A stretch of DNA of 64,000 nucleotides from Callorhinus ursinus (GCF_003265705.1 NW_020312788.1:6999937-7063936), one strand, 5' to 3'; positions 47,911 to 61,111 are shown, counted from the stretch's first letter. The notes: generated from the sequence alone by a model not told the origin. A program made the numbers and translations.

Positions 47911-48645
47911 TAAAGAGTAGAAAAAAAGAAAACAATGATCACCTACAATAGTACCATTCTGATATAGATACATATAAAGCCAGACAGATGTATAAAATCT
48001 CTATAAATTCTGTTGGGGAATATGGTATTTATTATTCTTTTACTTAAAAGTAAATTTTCTTATGAGTCCGTCCTATTTCCATTTATTAAGTATCTACTGG
48101 GAAATGTTATTTAGAAAAACTTTATCAAACCAAGATATTCTAATTCCTGATTGAAAAGCCTATACTCTTCAGGAACACATAAACATCTGTTGGAGGAAAT
48201 GAGATTGTTTTTTTTCTACCCTTTACTATTTCATGGATCCAGTAGTATGAGCACAAGACCTGTGGTCTTAAAACAGGGGCTTTTTTGTTTATTTCTTTTT
48301 TGGGGGGGGGAACATTTTACAGATCTGCATCCGTGAATGATGTTCTTGCCAGTTCGAATATAGACAGGCCAGGAATAGTACTTAACTATGAATCAACAGG
48401 TTTGATTTCTTCCACTATTGGCATGTTCTGCAGACCTTGGCCACAATAGGCCCTGAGTTTATACCATTTACTAACTCTGGGAAGAGCACTGGGTTTTTAA
48501 AGTGCATTAAATACTATTCTTTACAATGTTAGAAGAATAAACAACCAATTTCAGAGCCACAAGACTGAACTCCTTATGCTTAAAATATTTGATAATTCCC
48601 CAAACCAGGTCCCAGCTGCACCTTTCAAGTTCCCGTGTGGTGGTT
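47911..48645. other. Unique sequence, nothing recognised
   Basis: A T7G9 homopolymer junction near 48297-48309 is the only oddity. Confidence 0.5.
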
Positions 48646-48663
48646 AAGATGGTGCACTGAATA

Positions 48664-48858
48664 GGGGCACCTGGGTGGCTCAGTTGGTTGAGCATCTGCC
48701 TTTGGCTCAGGTCCTGGTCCCAGGGTCCTAGAATGGAGCCCTACGTTGGGCTCCCTGCTCAGTGGAGAGTCTGCTTCTGCCTCTTCCTCTGCCCCTCTCC
48801 TGCTCATGCTTTCTCTCTCTCTCTCAAATAAATAAATAAAGTCTTACAAAAAGAAAAA
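48664..48858 (+). mobile_element. Can-SINE with 18-bp TSD
   Basis: The head 'ggggcacctgggtggctcag' is followed by the CT-rich middle and CAAATAAATAAATAAAG. The TSD is at 48646-48663 and 48859-48876 (aagatggtgcactgaata / aagatgatacactgatta, three mismatches), suggesting an older insertion. Confidence 0.95.
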
Positions 48859-48876
48859 AAGATGATACACTGATTA

Positions 48877-50826
48877 TCAGCCATAGTCTACAGAAGTCCA
48901 GTTGAAACCTGGCTGGAGCCATTCCCAAAACCATCCAGAATCTAGTTACTGCTAAGTACAGAGAAAGGCCCCCAGGAGGTTGAGTCGGTGGGTATTTTGA
49001 AGAAAGAACATATTTTGCTTTAAAAACAAGTTTTGGCAGAACACTAATGTGAAATTATTTTGTGGGAGAGCATCCATACCAACACTTTATACTAAATAAA
49101 AACATGTACATTTATTTAGGCTTAACATTTGAATTTTCTGCTTAAAGAGGTACCCAAAAATGTATAGCATAAACAAAAACCAAGAAAAAGTGAAGTGAAA
49201 AGCATTTTTATACGAAATGAAGTCTTCTTATATTATATTAGATTTCTTTTCATTGCTGGTAGAGTTCTCTACCTTATCCAATGAAATCAAATCAATTCTG
49301 ACAAAAACATTAGTTACCAAATGAGTACAACTATATAATATTTTTCTGGAGTATATACTTTTCCAAAATTAGCAGATAGCAGTAGGAAAAGTCAGGCCTC
49401 GGTCTAAATTCTACTTCTACCACTAAATTCTGAGGACAAGCCAATCAGCAGTCTATTTTATACCCCCACATTATAAAGTAGGTACATTTTGCTAATTTTT
49501 ACCAATACTATATAAGGGATATAAGAAACAAATGTCATTTTGTGTTCAAGGAGAAAGATAGTTAGCACTCTTCCTATTCAACTTAAATGTTTGAGAGATA
49601 AAGTGGACAAAAATCTAATTGTAATAATTCTCTCAAAAGTGACCATGGAATTGAGCAAATCACCATATTGTGAATCACCACAAACCCATGAAAATGAATA
49701 TGTGAACGAGTGGATCTCCTCTCATCTGGCCTAAACCAGGTAAATACTCCTGCTGTTTTGAAATGAGAAATGAAGTATATCAAATATTTAGGTAAATAAA
49801 AACATTTGATTCTTTCTTAGACTTTCCGGATTTTATCAGAATGTTCTCTTTCACATTAGCTGCCACCTCAGAACAGACGTAAATAAGGCTAAATAGGCCT
49901 GTGGAAGCTAGTGCTCTGGAAAACTAATAATTTCACTAATTGACCTCATAAGCCCCCCTTCTCTCACTGTCCCAGATGGAACTTCAGTGTGACTGGAACA
50001 TGGATACTCAGTGCCTGTGGCTCTCAGAGAAATGGCCAGTCCCTGTGTGATGGGGAGGTGCAGAAGTCACTGTCTGCTGCTTTGTAGAATTGTGTTTTCT
50101 AACAGGAAAGTACAGAATGATTTCTTCCCTTTTCCAAAAATCACCCACATTTTCTCTCCAGAATGCCTTAAATTAAGATTTTACCTAATTTAGAAAAAGC
50201 ATCACTTTCATTTTGGAGAGAACTCAAACAAACAGCAGCATGCTTAGTATTAGTCCTCTGACCTTTCTATGAGAGTTAATGTGCAACTAAAATATCTTCA
50301 GGAGATGTTTTGCTGCCGCATGAGAGACTCAGATACACAAATCCCATTGAAGAGAAGGGCTCTAACCCTAATAACATCTGTCTTCAAGGGGGAAATAAGC
50401 ATTAATCGGCACAGCAGAACAGATATGCAGTTAAACACATTTGTCTTTTTCGGAAAGATTGTCGCGATTACTGCCCCTGTCTACTGTTCTGCATTGCCTT
50501 CCTTTCTTCCGCATTAACACATACCTGGTAATTTAATCTGTCGACTGCACTAAAAACAGAAAAAATGCTGAAAATTCGATGAGAGGAGACTGTGACTTGG
50601 ATCGCTAACTCTTATCACGCCATGTCACTGCAAGCTCTCATTAACTATTTCTTTTATAATTGTTAAAAGTTACCACGATGACTGTGGCCTATAGAAAGTG
50701 TGCAGAATTCACTGAATGTCACTAACTGGGCCTGGCTTCTGGTTCTTTCTTTTTTCTGTACTGACTGACTTATAAAGAGGGGAGGTAGAGATAGTGAGGA
50801 TCACCATATAATTTCAGAAACTTAGT
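48877..50826. other. Unique sequence including a CpG-retaining block
   Basis: No repeat family. The part 50240-50720 keeps about 11 CpGs in a moderately AT-rich context, unlike neutral carnivore DNA. It contains TTAACTA, GGTAATTTAAT and CATTAAC words. It could be a conserved noncoding element or, less likely, an unrecognised exon; an 82-codon + frame at 50269-50517 is not recognisable. Confidence 0.45.
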
Positions 50827-50827
50827 C

Positions 50828-51028
50828 TTTTTTTTTTTAAGAGAGAGAGAAAGAGAGGGTGTATGGGGGTGGGGGAAGGGGCAAAGGCAGAGGGAGAGGG
50901 AGACTCTTAAGCAGACTCCGCGCCCAGTGGGGAGCCTGACATGGGGCTCAATCTCACGACCCTGAGATCACGACCTGAACCGAAACCAAGAGTCAGATGC
51001 TTAACAGACTGAGCCACCCAGGCGCCCC
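50828..51028 (-). mobile_element. Can-SINE
   Basis: The head 'actgagccacccaggcgccc' is at the right. The body runs through 'gatcacgacctgaaccgaaa' and a GA-rich region to a T-run tail. A weak TSD around aaactt. Confidence 0.94.
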
Positions 51029-52283
51029 CAAAACTTCCACTTTTAATAGGAAATACCACACTAAGAAAAGACAGTGTCCATATATCCCTCTGTTGACAAT
51101 TTTATCAGGCACCAGAGTCCCACTACAAATTCAAGGCACATTATTTGTGGCAGATGAGCTTCTCATCTTTTCAGTGTGGATCCCATTCTTCACTTCCTAC
51201 AGGTGGTAAAATTTACAGTGAGCAATTGCCTGCCGTAAGCCAGTATGTGCATAAGTCAAGCACAGAGTCAAAAATAGGACACGAATCTCCTGACCCCTCA
51301 CCTCTTCCTCCATCGACAGCACTGATTTTCTTTCTGCTCCATGGTGGCAATCGTGGGCATAGCCAGATGCCAAGAATTTGTTCCTTCTGTCATCAAGAAA
51401 TAAATTTCACGGGTAAGAGAGTTCAGTTAGTCTCTGATTGCAAAGCGTTTTGAAAATGGAAAACCAAATACAGTGTTAAGTGCTAGGTGCTGTTATTATT
51501 CAGGAGGTAAGAGACTGAGTGCAGAGCTATCATTATGATTATTTGTACCTGGCATACAGAAGATTTTGGGAAAGAAAGAGGGAGGGGCCGTAGGTAATGT
51601 GGTCGAGCAACAGGAAGAAGCTTCTCCAAGAAAATTTAACATATTTTGTGAGGCATGAGACCCTGAAATAATAACTGGAAGTCTTGATTATATTAACAGG
51701 TTAGTAGCTTTCTGATTCTTAAATATTTGCAGGGAGGAACAACCATGATGAACATCCAGAAATTGTATTTTTCCCAGTTCACCTTACAAATAAGAAACAC
51801 ACTTCTGAGCAGAGAAATGCAGTGATCCTTAAAACAGAAACTTTGGTGAAGGGAACTGGCAAATAGTATAATGACTCATAGTACTTAGAGTAAGACATTT
51901 AAACAAACTCCTCCAAAATTCTCCCAATGAGCACAGAACCTCTCTTATTTAGGTAAAATTGATACTACTATAGCATAATCATAAATAAAGTTTCAGAGAG
52001 CCAGCTTTGTCACCCTTAGCAAAGAGCTCCCAGGAATGACTGTAAAGTGAAGCAAGTCAAAAGTGAACTGTCACTTTCATCTTAATCTCTTGACTTGTTT
52101 ATATCACTTCCCTTTCAGGCATGACCTCCCTCTCTTATTCCATCTACCTAACTTTAGCCCAGTTTTGAAAGCCCAACAAAATCCCCAAATCCACATTGAC
52201 ATCTTCAGTGATCAATTCAGCTCGCACTCATGGCTCCCTTTGATTAACTGGTAATAGCCAGGGCCCAATATTAAAATATTTTA
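51029..52283. other. Unique sequence, nothing recognised
   Basis: A 102-codon + frame (51145-51453) overlaps other frames and shows no domain; not called as a gene. Confidence 0.5.
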
Positions 52284-52284
52284 G

Positions 52285-53080
52285 CTGCTTTTTTAATAAT
52301 TTTTAAGCATATAAAAAAGGAAAATGAATAGTTCAATAACTACCCATATATTCACCACCCAAATGCAACAACTGACATATTTTCTTTATCTCTTATTTTT
52401 TGCTAAACTTTTTCAAAATAATTTGTAGACATAATGATACTTTAGCCCTAAGTACATCAGTATGTATCTCCTAAAAATAAACATACTCCCCTGCATGGTT
52501 ACAGCACCATTTTCATGCCTATAAGCATAATGCTACAATCTCAAATCAAGTCTATATTAAAATTTGTACAATTTTCTCAAATAATACAGCTGGTTTTGTT
52601 AAACCAGAGTTCATGGTTTATGCTTTGCATTAGGCATTTGGTTGTTATATCTCTTTACGTTTTTTGCTTTTTCTTTGTCAAGAAATGTTCCCTTGTTTTC
52701 AAAAATCTTTTTGAAGATACTCAACCGAGGATATTTAATAATGTCTCACAACCTGGACTCATCTGCTTAGTACTGCATGCTAGAATTTAAAAAGTTCATC
52801 TACCCCTTGAATTTTCTTTAAAAAGAAAATATATCAAAAGGATTGATTAGATTCTTTTTCAACATTTTTGGCAAGTACATTTCACAAGAGATGCTGTCAC
52901 CTATTTTCACATAAGGGGCCACATAATTTTAGATTGTTTGACTCTTAATGATTCTAAATTTGACCACGTTTAAGGTGATCGCTGGGAGAACTGTTCTTTG
53001 CAAAGGCTCCATTTTCCCTTCTAATTAGCAGGTAATGTTTCATAGCTAAAATATTTAATCTGTTTCTTTCCTGTTTTAGA
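52285..53080 (-). mobile_element. Old L1M-type 3' UTR, antisense
   Basis: 'atatattcaccacccaaatg', 'ccctgcatggttacagcacc', 'ggcatttggttgttatatct', 'agattctttttcaacatttt' and 'cacaagagatgctgtcacct' reproduce, in order, the complement of an old L1M 3' UTR. No coding sequence. Confidence 0.72.
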
Positions 53081-53429
53081 CTTCTAACCACAGGTAGCAG
53101 TCTAGACATTGGGAACTATGTTTGACATTTTATTTTATTGGCTACAGAACCCATAACATGACAATGTTAAGTATTCAGTAGGCTTCTGATGAATATTTAT
53201 TAGTTGTTGAGGGATTTGCAATGTATAAAATCAGACACATTCTAGTTCTTAATATCTCCATATTCTGCTGCAGTAAGGTACATTGCCCTAAGAAAAGTAG
53301 ACCTTACTTCACTTCTAGTTATGGTGAAATAGTTTATAGCAGACAAATGCTCCTACTAAGAGAAACAAAGAAAACAATATTAAAAGTTGCCCTAATTTTC
53401 ATATATAGCGCACTTTAGACAACAATGAA
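53081..53429. other. Unique sequence, nothing recognised
   Basis: No signature between the antisense and sense L1 pieces. Confidence 0.45.
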
Positions 53430-56400
53430 GAAACGGCTACATTTGCTGAGATATCAGATTATAAAACAAACTTCAAGTATTTTTAAAAACTGAATGCATT
53501 CATGAGGTTTTTAGAGAATAGTGGAATTAAGTTAGGCATCAAAACAAACAAAATATATAACAAGAAACACACACAGCACACAAATACATCATTCAGAAAT
53601 AAATCATGGACCAAAAACCAGTAAAAATCACAACAGGAATTAGAAAATATTTATATCTGAATGATAATGAAGATAGTATCTATATCAGAGTTTATGGGAT
53701 GTAACTACAACCGTGCTTAGAAAAAAATACAGTCTTCAATGCATGTAAAACAGAAGGCTGAAACTCTACAATCAAAACATCGATCATAGGAAGTTTAGAC
53801 TGAAAAAAGGACTAGCAAATTAAACCCAAAACAAGCTAAAATCAAGGAAATAATAAAGATGAGGTCAGAGATCAATGAAATTAAAAAATAAGCATTTAAG
53901 ATACAAGATCAACAAAATTAAAACCATGTTCTTTATTTAGGAAAAAAACTAATCTTTATTTTTAAAAAAACTAATAAAAATTTAAAGCATTCTCTAACAG
54001 AAATATTACTAATAGTAGCTATTAAAACATATCACCTTAGATCCCACAAGTACTAAAAAGATAAAAATTAGGTGTATGAGTAACTTTATGCCATTAATAA
54101 AATGGATTAAATCCTGAAAAAAAAAAACAATCTAGCATAACTAATGCAGTAAGAAATAGAATCCATAATTTAAAATCATCCCCTAAAAGAAATCTATCTC
54201 TAGGACTGAAATAAAAAAAATGCCAGTCTCACACAAACTCTTCCAGAGTTCAGAAAAAAAACAAACAACAAGCAAACTTTATAACCTTTTTATGATTTGA
54301 ATAAAATATGTAAATACTTTATAAAGACCCTCAAGGAAGGAAAACTATAGGAAAATCTGTCTAATAAACATAGATGCAAAGTTTTTAAACATTAACAACT
54401 TAATGCAAAATATAGAAAAGAGATAATGTAAACAATGAAGTATGACTATCCTAGGAACATAAAGCCAGTCTAATATTTAAATTCAATCTGGATTTACCAC
54501 AATAGTAGAATGAAGATGAAAAATTAATCATCTCAAAAGAAGTAGAAAACACCTTTCATAAAAGTCAGCACCTTTTTACAATAAAATTCTTAGCAAACTA
54601 ACCAAAATGAGAATGTCCTTATTCTGAAAAAGTACCTACAAAATCTTTCAACAAACTTAAACTTAATAGTGAAATATAGAAAACTGTCACCCTGAGATTC
54701 AAATTAAGACAAGAATACCACTATCATCACTTCTATACAACATTCTACTGGTGGTGCTAACCATTAAAATTAATAATACAAATAAATAAGATATATAAAC
54801 TTTGGAAAAAGAGAGACATATTTGCCATTATTTTTAGATTAGCATGATTTTATAGTCTAGAAAATCCAAATGAATCTAGAGACAAGCCATTAGAATTAAT
54901 AAAAAATGTATTAAGGTTTGTGTGTACAAAGTCAATATAAAAATTGTATTTCTATGACACAACAAAAAATGGAGCATGACAGTTTTTTAAAAGATACAAT
55001 TCAAAATATTGTCTAAAATATTCAATGCCAAGGAAATCTCTCAAAAATATTCAATTTCTCTATATAACAACCTATAATACAATATTATAATAAAAAATGG
55101 AGGGATATACCATATTCATGGATTAGAAAGTCTCCTACTATATACAAATATGCTGATTCTTCCCAGTGATTCATATATTCAACAGAAGCATAATAAAAAT
55201 ATAAGTAGGTTTTTTTCTTGGGTTGGCATTTGAGAAGCTGTTTCTAACTTCATATGGAAATGCAAAGGGCCAAGAATAGGCAAGATAATCTTGAAGAAGG
55301 AAAGCAAAGCTGGAGGACTTTCAAGATTTATTGAAGTTTTAATAATGACAGTGATGTTCAGATAGATTAATACACCAGAAAAATGTAATATTGAGCCACA
55401 AACAGACTCACACTTACATAGTCGCTTATATCATGTACATATTTCACTGTAGTGAGGTGGGGGAAAGGGTATTATCTTCAATAAATGGTGCTGGGTCAAA
55501 AGAAAATCATACATATTCATCCCTTCCTCACACTATAATCTAAAATAGATTCAAGATGAATTCTAGATCTAAATGTGAAAGATAAAACCTCTAGAATAAA
55601 TAGAAGAAAATATCTTAATAGCTCCGGAATAAGGAAGAATTTCCCAAGACCCAAAAACTCTAACAATAGAGAAAACATAAATAGCAAAACACATTAAGAA
55701 TTTGTGCTCATTAGAAGACACCATTGAGAGGAAAGAAAAAGCAAGCCACGGACTGATAAAAGATATTTATAGAAAAACATGCATGACAAAAGACTCGTGT
55801 CCAAAATATATAGAGAACACTTAAAAGAGTTAAAAAGATGGAAAAAAATGGAAAAATAAAAACTTGAAGAGGTACAACACAATAGAACAATATAAGCAAG
55901 ACGAGAAATTCAATCACAACGGTATACCACTATACACCTACCAGATCTAAAGTTTGTGTTGCTGAAGATGTGAAGCAACAACACCTCTCATACACTGCTA
56001 CTCTGGTGACCTTTAGAAACCTGCCAGTGTATCTATTAACAGTAAACACATGTATATCCTATGATTCAACAGTTCCACTTCTAGATATATATTCTCCTCA
56101 AAAATATAAACGTATGAACCGATGACGTTCCTAGGAGCCCTGTTCGTAGAAGCCAAAATGTATAGACTAGGCATTGGGTATATCAAAGCAATGTACAACA
56201 ATAGGCAAGTGTGAACCGTTGTTACATACAAAAACACAAATAAATTCCGCAACCAACTCTTAAAAAAAAAGTCACACACACACACTAATCTTATATTGTG
56301 GTAGAGGTCAGAACAGTGACTGCTTTTGAAGAAGATAGTACTCTGGAAGTATGTGGGTGGGAGGTGCTTCTATTGGTAGGAGATTTTCTATTTCTTGATC

Positions 56401-56505
56401 TGGTGATGGACATACAGTTGTGTTTCCCTTATAAAAATGCACTGAGCTATATGATTAGTATCTGTGCACATTTCTGCATGTCTATTCTTTTACAAAGTTT
56501 AACCA
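53430..56505 (+). mobile_element. Old L1, long copy (ORF2 to 3' UTR)
   Basis: About 3 kb on the + strand. It starts before the RT domain ('aaaataaagatgaggtcaga', 'tacaagatcaacaaaattaa'), passes RT-region words ('aatttaccacaatagtagaa'-like, 54480-54560) and 'cctatgattcaacagttcca', and ends in a 3' UTR with 'gatctggtgatggacataca'. It is heavily mutated with no usable frame. Confidence 0.85.
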
Positions 56506-56529
56506 TAAATTACATCACTCTCCCCAGCA

Positions 56530-57660
56530 CCCCTAAGTCCCTGACTCCTTGTCCTTTGATTTGCTGTCATATCTTACCTGCAGATGGCCATCAATAAATA
56601 AAACCACTGGTCTGATGTGTGTGCTTGTTCCAGTTCTCCGAGTATTTCTGGAGGTATTACAGTCTTTGCTCTCCAAGCCATTTTGGTCTCTGGGCTGTCA
56701 AAGATGCTCACAAAATCCTGTCCTCTCTCCAAGCTGCCTCCCTTTTTTAAGATTTCTAATTATCACTATATCCTAACAAATCTACCACTCCACGTCTGTC
56801 TTCTCCCTCATCACCTGACGTTGTTTCCTCTGCTTTCATAAAACAGAAGCACCATAAAGACCTTCCCATACCGTATCCAAAACAGGAAAATTAAGGACAG
56901 AACTTTCATCTGTGATAGCAGGAGACACCAGTCTGTGGACAGAAAACCATCGGTGCACACCACAAATGCTTCCATTTACCAGGTGGTGTTAGGAGTCTTT
57001 CTTTGATGGTGTGTGAGCAGCAAGACTCAGCAAGGACTCCACCATAATTTAAAGGACTTGGACAAATAATCAGGAATAAACAGCTTCTCCCTTTCCTCCC
57101 CTGATTTCCCAGCCCCCTCCCAAAAATGTACTTTGATGTTCATCTTCCTTCTTAAAAAAAAGTCCTTTCTCCTTTGCACAACAAACACATCTACCTCGGA
57201 TGGATTCACTGTCCCTCTCATGATCCAGGATTACCCTCCACTAATGAATCCCTCTTTGCCTTCATCTCAATCTCTACTTGTACTCTTCAAATTCAAGCAT
57301 GTTTAGTCCAATTTCTATCAAAAGGAAGAACTCATTCTGTCAATAAAACCTGAGATTTTATCACATGCCGGCGCTCCAAATCTTTTCATCTGGTGCCTAC
57401 TGGATATGCTCAACTTGCATGTTTTACAGCACCTCAGACAGATCCGTTAAGAATGCCTACAAAGTCTCTGTTTACCCAGTCCGTATACCGATGTTCTCAT
57501 TTTTCTGTGTAAGCTAGAAGATTGGGAGTCATCCTTGACCTTCTACCTGGTGCAGTCAAAGTCATCAGGTCATGTCAATTCTGCCTCCTAAAGTCTCCCT
57601 TAAAGGCATCTGGTCATGTTCATCTGTTACTGCTGTAATTCAGGTTTCATTACCTTTAAA
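56530..57660 (+). mobile_element. L2 LINE fragment, highly diverged
   Basis: C/T-rich decayed coding sequence. Best anchors are 'agattgggagtcatccttga' plus 'ccttctacc' and 'caattctgcctcctaaagtc' near 57519-57600, matching the L2 gagtcatccttgactcc region. The 5' part (56530-57050) is weaker. Confidence 0.6.
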
Positions 57661-57689
57661 AATGGTTAGATTGAATTAAAAACAAATCT

Positions 57690-58545
57690 AGCTGTGCTCT
57701 GTTTATAATAAACAAGAGGCTTACAAATTTTGAAAGTAAAAAAAAAGGGCAAATATATGATAGACAGATAAAAAGAGAAATCAGAGATACTGTACTATAT
57801 GCCTAATAGGGTATATTTAATTGATATCGATCCAACTAGAATTACCTTCCCATAGAGTATTTTGAAAAATGGATAAAATGTTATTAGCTCACAGGTAAAA
57901 AAAAAAAATCCTCTATTATTTTAAAAACTGTAAAATTATGTGTCCCTTTTACACATACAATAAAAAACAGAAGCAAAATAAATTTAAAACATCAACAAAA
58001 AATCTCATGTAAATAAATCTTTAGTCACTACCCATTAAAATTCATTATTAGAGAATACTTAAAAATAATTAAAAGAAGAACACTACAGATCAAAACATAA
58101 GACAATGCAGAAGCAATCAAAAGGAAATCAGAACCCCAACTATTTTCAAGGCTAAATGAGAAGAAAATTAGTAAGCTGGGCATTCAACTCTAAAGTAAAT
58201 GCAACATAAACCTGAAACAAATCTAAGAAAAGCAGGAATTAATACAAATAAAAGCAGGAATTTTTTAAAAGGCAGAAAATCAGAAAAATTAATGAAAATA
58301 GACTAACAAAAGTAGTGATGCCTTTCCTAAGTACCATAAATAACTACTTACAATATAATGATAAGAAATTCCATTACTAGTAATATCCATAACATCTAAA
58401 TTATTAGGAGTTAACTTCACAAGAAATATAGAACATTCATTTTACAAACAAAAGCTTGACTTGAGGGACACAAAAAATGATATGAATCAAAGCTGTGGCA
58501 TATTACTTTCCTGAAAGAAAAGTTCAATATTGTAATAATGTCAGT
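57690..58545 (+). mobile_element. Old L1/HAL1-like fragment
   Basis: A-rich strand with 'agaagcaatcaaaaggaaat', 'agcaggaattaatacaaata' and 'agaaaaattaatgaaaatag' resembling old L1 ORF2 5' RT-linker sequence. Very diverged. It is separated from the next L1 piece by an LTR and a SINE. Confidence 0.5.
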
Positions 58546-58551
58546 TATCTC

Positions 58552-59047
58552 TGTATTCATTTTCTATTGCTGCTGTAAGAGGTTACCACAGATTCTGTGG
58601 CTGAAAATAATATAAATGTATTCTTTTACAGTTATGGAAGTTAGAAGACCAAAATGCGTCTTATTAGGTTAAAATCTTGGTATAGGTAGGCTCCTTTCCT
58701 TCTGGAGGTTCGTTTTCTTGCTTTTTCCAGCTTCTAGAATCTACTTGCTTTCCTTGGCTCGTTTCCTTCATCTTCAACACCAGCAGTGGAGGGTCTCCAA
58801 ATCTCTCTCCTCCCTGACCTCTGCCTCCATCATATCTCCTTCTCTTCCTCTCTCTCTCCTGCCTCACTGTTTTGCTTACAAAGACCCCTTGCTATTGCAT
58901 TGGGCCCACCCAGATAATCCAGGAGAATATCTCAAGATACTTAGTTTAATCACACCTGCAAAGTCCCTTATACCATGGAAGGTAAGAAATTCTTAGGTTC
59001 TAAGGATTAGGGTATGGACATCTTTGGGTGGCCATTATTCTACCACA
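58552..59047 (-). mobile_element. MLT1-type (ERVL-MaLR) solo LTR
   Basis: Antisense MLT1 pattern: TGTATTCATTTTCTATTGCTG start, 'gttatggaagttagaagacc', the CT-rich middle, 'attgcattgggcccacccag' and a terminal CA. Flanks atctc and atatc agree at 4 of 5 positions, fitting a decayed TSD. It is the same family as the LTR at 24433, in opposite orientation. Confidence 0.85.
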
Positions 59048-59092
59048 ATATCCGAATTGATTTAGTCATTTAAAGCAACTCAGTTATTTTTT

Positions 59093-59285
59093 TTAAAGAT
59101 TTTATTTATTTATTTGACAGAGAGAGAGACACAGCGAGAGAGGGAACACAAGCAGGGGGAGTGGGAGAGGGAGAAGCAGGCCCTCCGCCGAGCAGGGAGC
59201 CTGATGCGGGGCTCGATCCCAGGACCCTGGGATCATGACCTGAGCCAAAGGCAGACGCTTAACGACTGAGCCACCCAGGTGCCCC
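59093..59285 (-). mobile_element. Can-SINE with 17-bp TSD
   Basis: The head 'actgagccacccaggtgccc' is at the right, with a complete body and TTTATTTATTTATTTGAC tail. The TSD caactca(g/a)ttatttttt is at 59076-59092 and 59286-59302, one mismatch. Confidence 0.97.
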
Positions 59286-59302
59286 CAACTCAATTATTTT
59301 TT

Positions 59303-59992
59303 AACTTGACAGAGTGATTCTAAAGCATAACTGGAAACTCAAACTGAGAAAACTGAGAAATTGCATAAGGCTAATAAAAGGAAAGGACTTTCATTGCCAG
59401 ATATGAAAACATATGGCACCATAATAATCAAGTGGATGTGGTTGTATAAGAATAGATGTATCTTGGAAAATAATTTTCAAGAATGTATATGTATATGTAA
59501 TTAGTATTATAACACATGATAAAAAGTGACATTTAAGATCCGAAGGGAAAGGGCTGATTACTTAGTAAATTATGCCGGAAGAAGTTAATTATTTGGAAAG
59601 AAAAATGTTGGGATTTAAGTTAGATCTGCACTTTACCCCACACACCAAAATATATTTATGATGGATAATAGCATTAAACAACAACAAAATTAAACTATTG
59701 GGCTTGAAAGTAAAAGATGGGTGAATAATTATCTTTTAACAAACTGAGTAAAAAAGAACGAAGTATAAAAGAGGAAGAAATAAAAGAAAAAACTGAGGGT
59801 TTTGACTACTCTAACCCATAGACACACAATCTTGCAAACATCAAAAAATACCATAAACAGAAGTAAAAGAAACAGGAAAATAATGGGAAAGTGTATTTTC
59901 AATCATATGACAAACAGTTCAGATAAAGAAAAATTAAAATCCCACTAGGAAAATAGGCAAAGAAATTGTTACAACTTTGTTAAATTAAACAT
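59303..59992 (+). mobile_element. Old L1 fragment (ORF2 middle)
   Basis: 'gattctaaagcataactgga', 'gactttcattgccagatatg' and 'aaagtaaaagatgggtgaat' correspond to the ORF2 region after the RT domain. It probably continues from 57690-58545, interrupted by the LTR and SINE. Confidence 0.68.
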
Positions 59993-59993
59993 T

Positions 59994-60421
59994 TGTTAAG
60001 AGGACCACAGGGTACTGATGGTGAATCAAAGTTCAACAACAGACCACAAGAAAAACTGAAATAGAGAAGTTTACTAGTCACAAATCCTGAAGGAAAACTT
60101 AAGGGGCCACATGAGGAGGTCAAGGCAGGGCCATGCCTTCCTTAGGGTCTGTGAGTGGAAAGAGTGAAGTTTGGTAAGCCCCTTAGGGGTTTTATCTAAG
60201 GGATGCCCGAGGGGAAGGCCCTGGGAGGCAGAGGATGTTATGGATCACAAGGAAAGTCCTATCAGGAGCTTACATTTGCTTGTGACTCTGTGGGCTGCTC
60301 TTCAGGGCATCTGCTCCAGGAGAGGCTAGTGTTGGCTTAAGGTCACTGTGGGCCCCTTGGCCAAAACAAAATGGATGTCAAAGCAGCAACACCATCAAGT
60401 AGCTTAGCTAAACCCTTGACA
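59994..60421 (-). mobile_element. Probable solo ERV LTR
   Basis: A GC-richer block of about 428 bp inside AT-rich old L1, bounded TG...CA (TGTTAAGAGG at 59994, CCCTTGACA ending 60421). Read on the - strand it begins TGTCAAGGG and holds a CCATTTTGTTTTGGCC segment and a TATA-like GATAAAACCCC (complement at about 60185-60196), an ordinary LTR layout. No matching TSD and no internal ERV sequence was found. Family unknown. Confidence 0.5.
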
Positions 60422-60738
60422 GAGATATTAACCGCCAAAGGGAAATTGTGAAAGTCCAATAAATACATTTTTCTAAATACTCAAGCTGCTGCTAATTAAA
60501 CAACTGCAAAATAAAATACCTACAAAATGCCATAGTCCTCTCCCAAATGATAGACACTTTTTTTTTCTTGTGCTCTTATCCATTGTTGCCATTAGGGTAG
60601 AGAAATAAATACTGAAGACCATTCTAGTACCGACATAAATTGGTATAAGATTACTGGAAGATATTTAGTAACTTTTTAAAGGTGTTTTTAAAAAGAGACA
60701 AAGTCAGAGAGTGTGTTAACTCTGACACATACAGAAAT
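60422..60738. other. Unassigned AT-rich sequence, possibly old L1
   Basis: It may be the continuation of the old L1 beyond the LTR. Words such as 'caactgcaaaataaaatacc' and 'gaccattctagtaccgacat' are weak hints only. Confidence 0.4.
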
Positions 60739-61111
60739 ACTTTTTTTTTAATTTTTTATTGTTATGTTAATCACCATATCTTACATCATTAGTTTTTCAT
60801 GTAGTCTTCCATGATTCATTGTTTGTGCATAACACCCAGTGCTCCATGCAGTATGTGCCCTCTTTAATACCCATCACCAGGCTAACCCATCCCCCTACCC
60901 TCCTCCCCTCTAGAACCCTCAGTTTGTTTTTCAGAGTCCATCATCTCTCATGGTTCGTCTCCCCCTCTGACTTACTCCCCTTCATTCTTCCCCTCCTGCT
61001 ATCTTCTTCTTTTTCTTTTTTCTTAATATATGTTGCATTATTTGTTTCAGAGGTACAGATCTGTGATTCAACAGTCTTGCACAATTCACAGCGCTCACCA
61101 TAGCACATACC

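Noticed and set aside
51145..51453. 102-codon + strand frame
   Set aside because: No recognisable domain, no splice or promoter context, and length within chance expectation for a window of this size.
56298..56597. 99-codon + strand frame
   Set aside because: It lies across the 3' UTR of an old L1 and the start of an L2 fragment.
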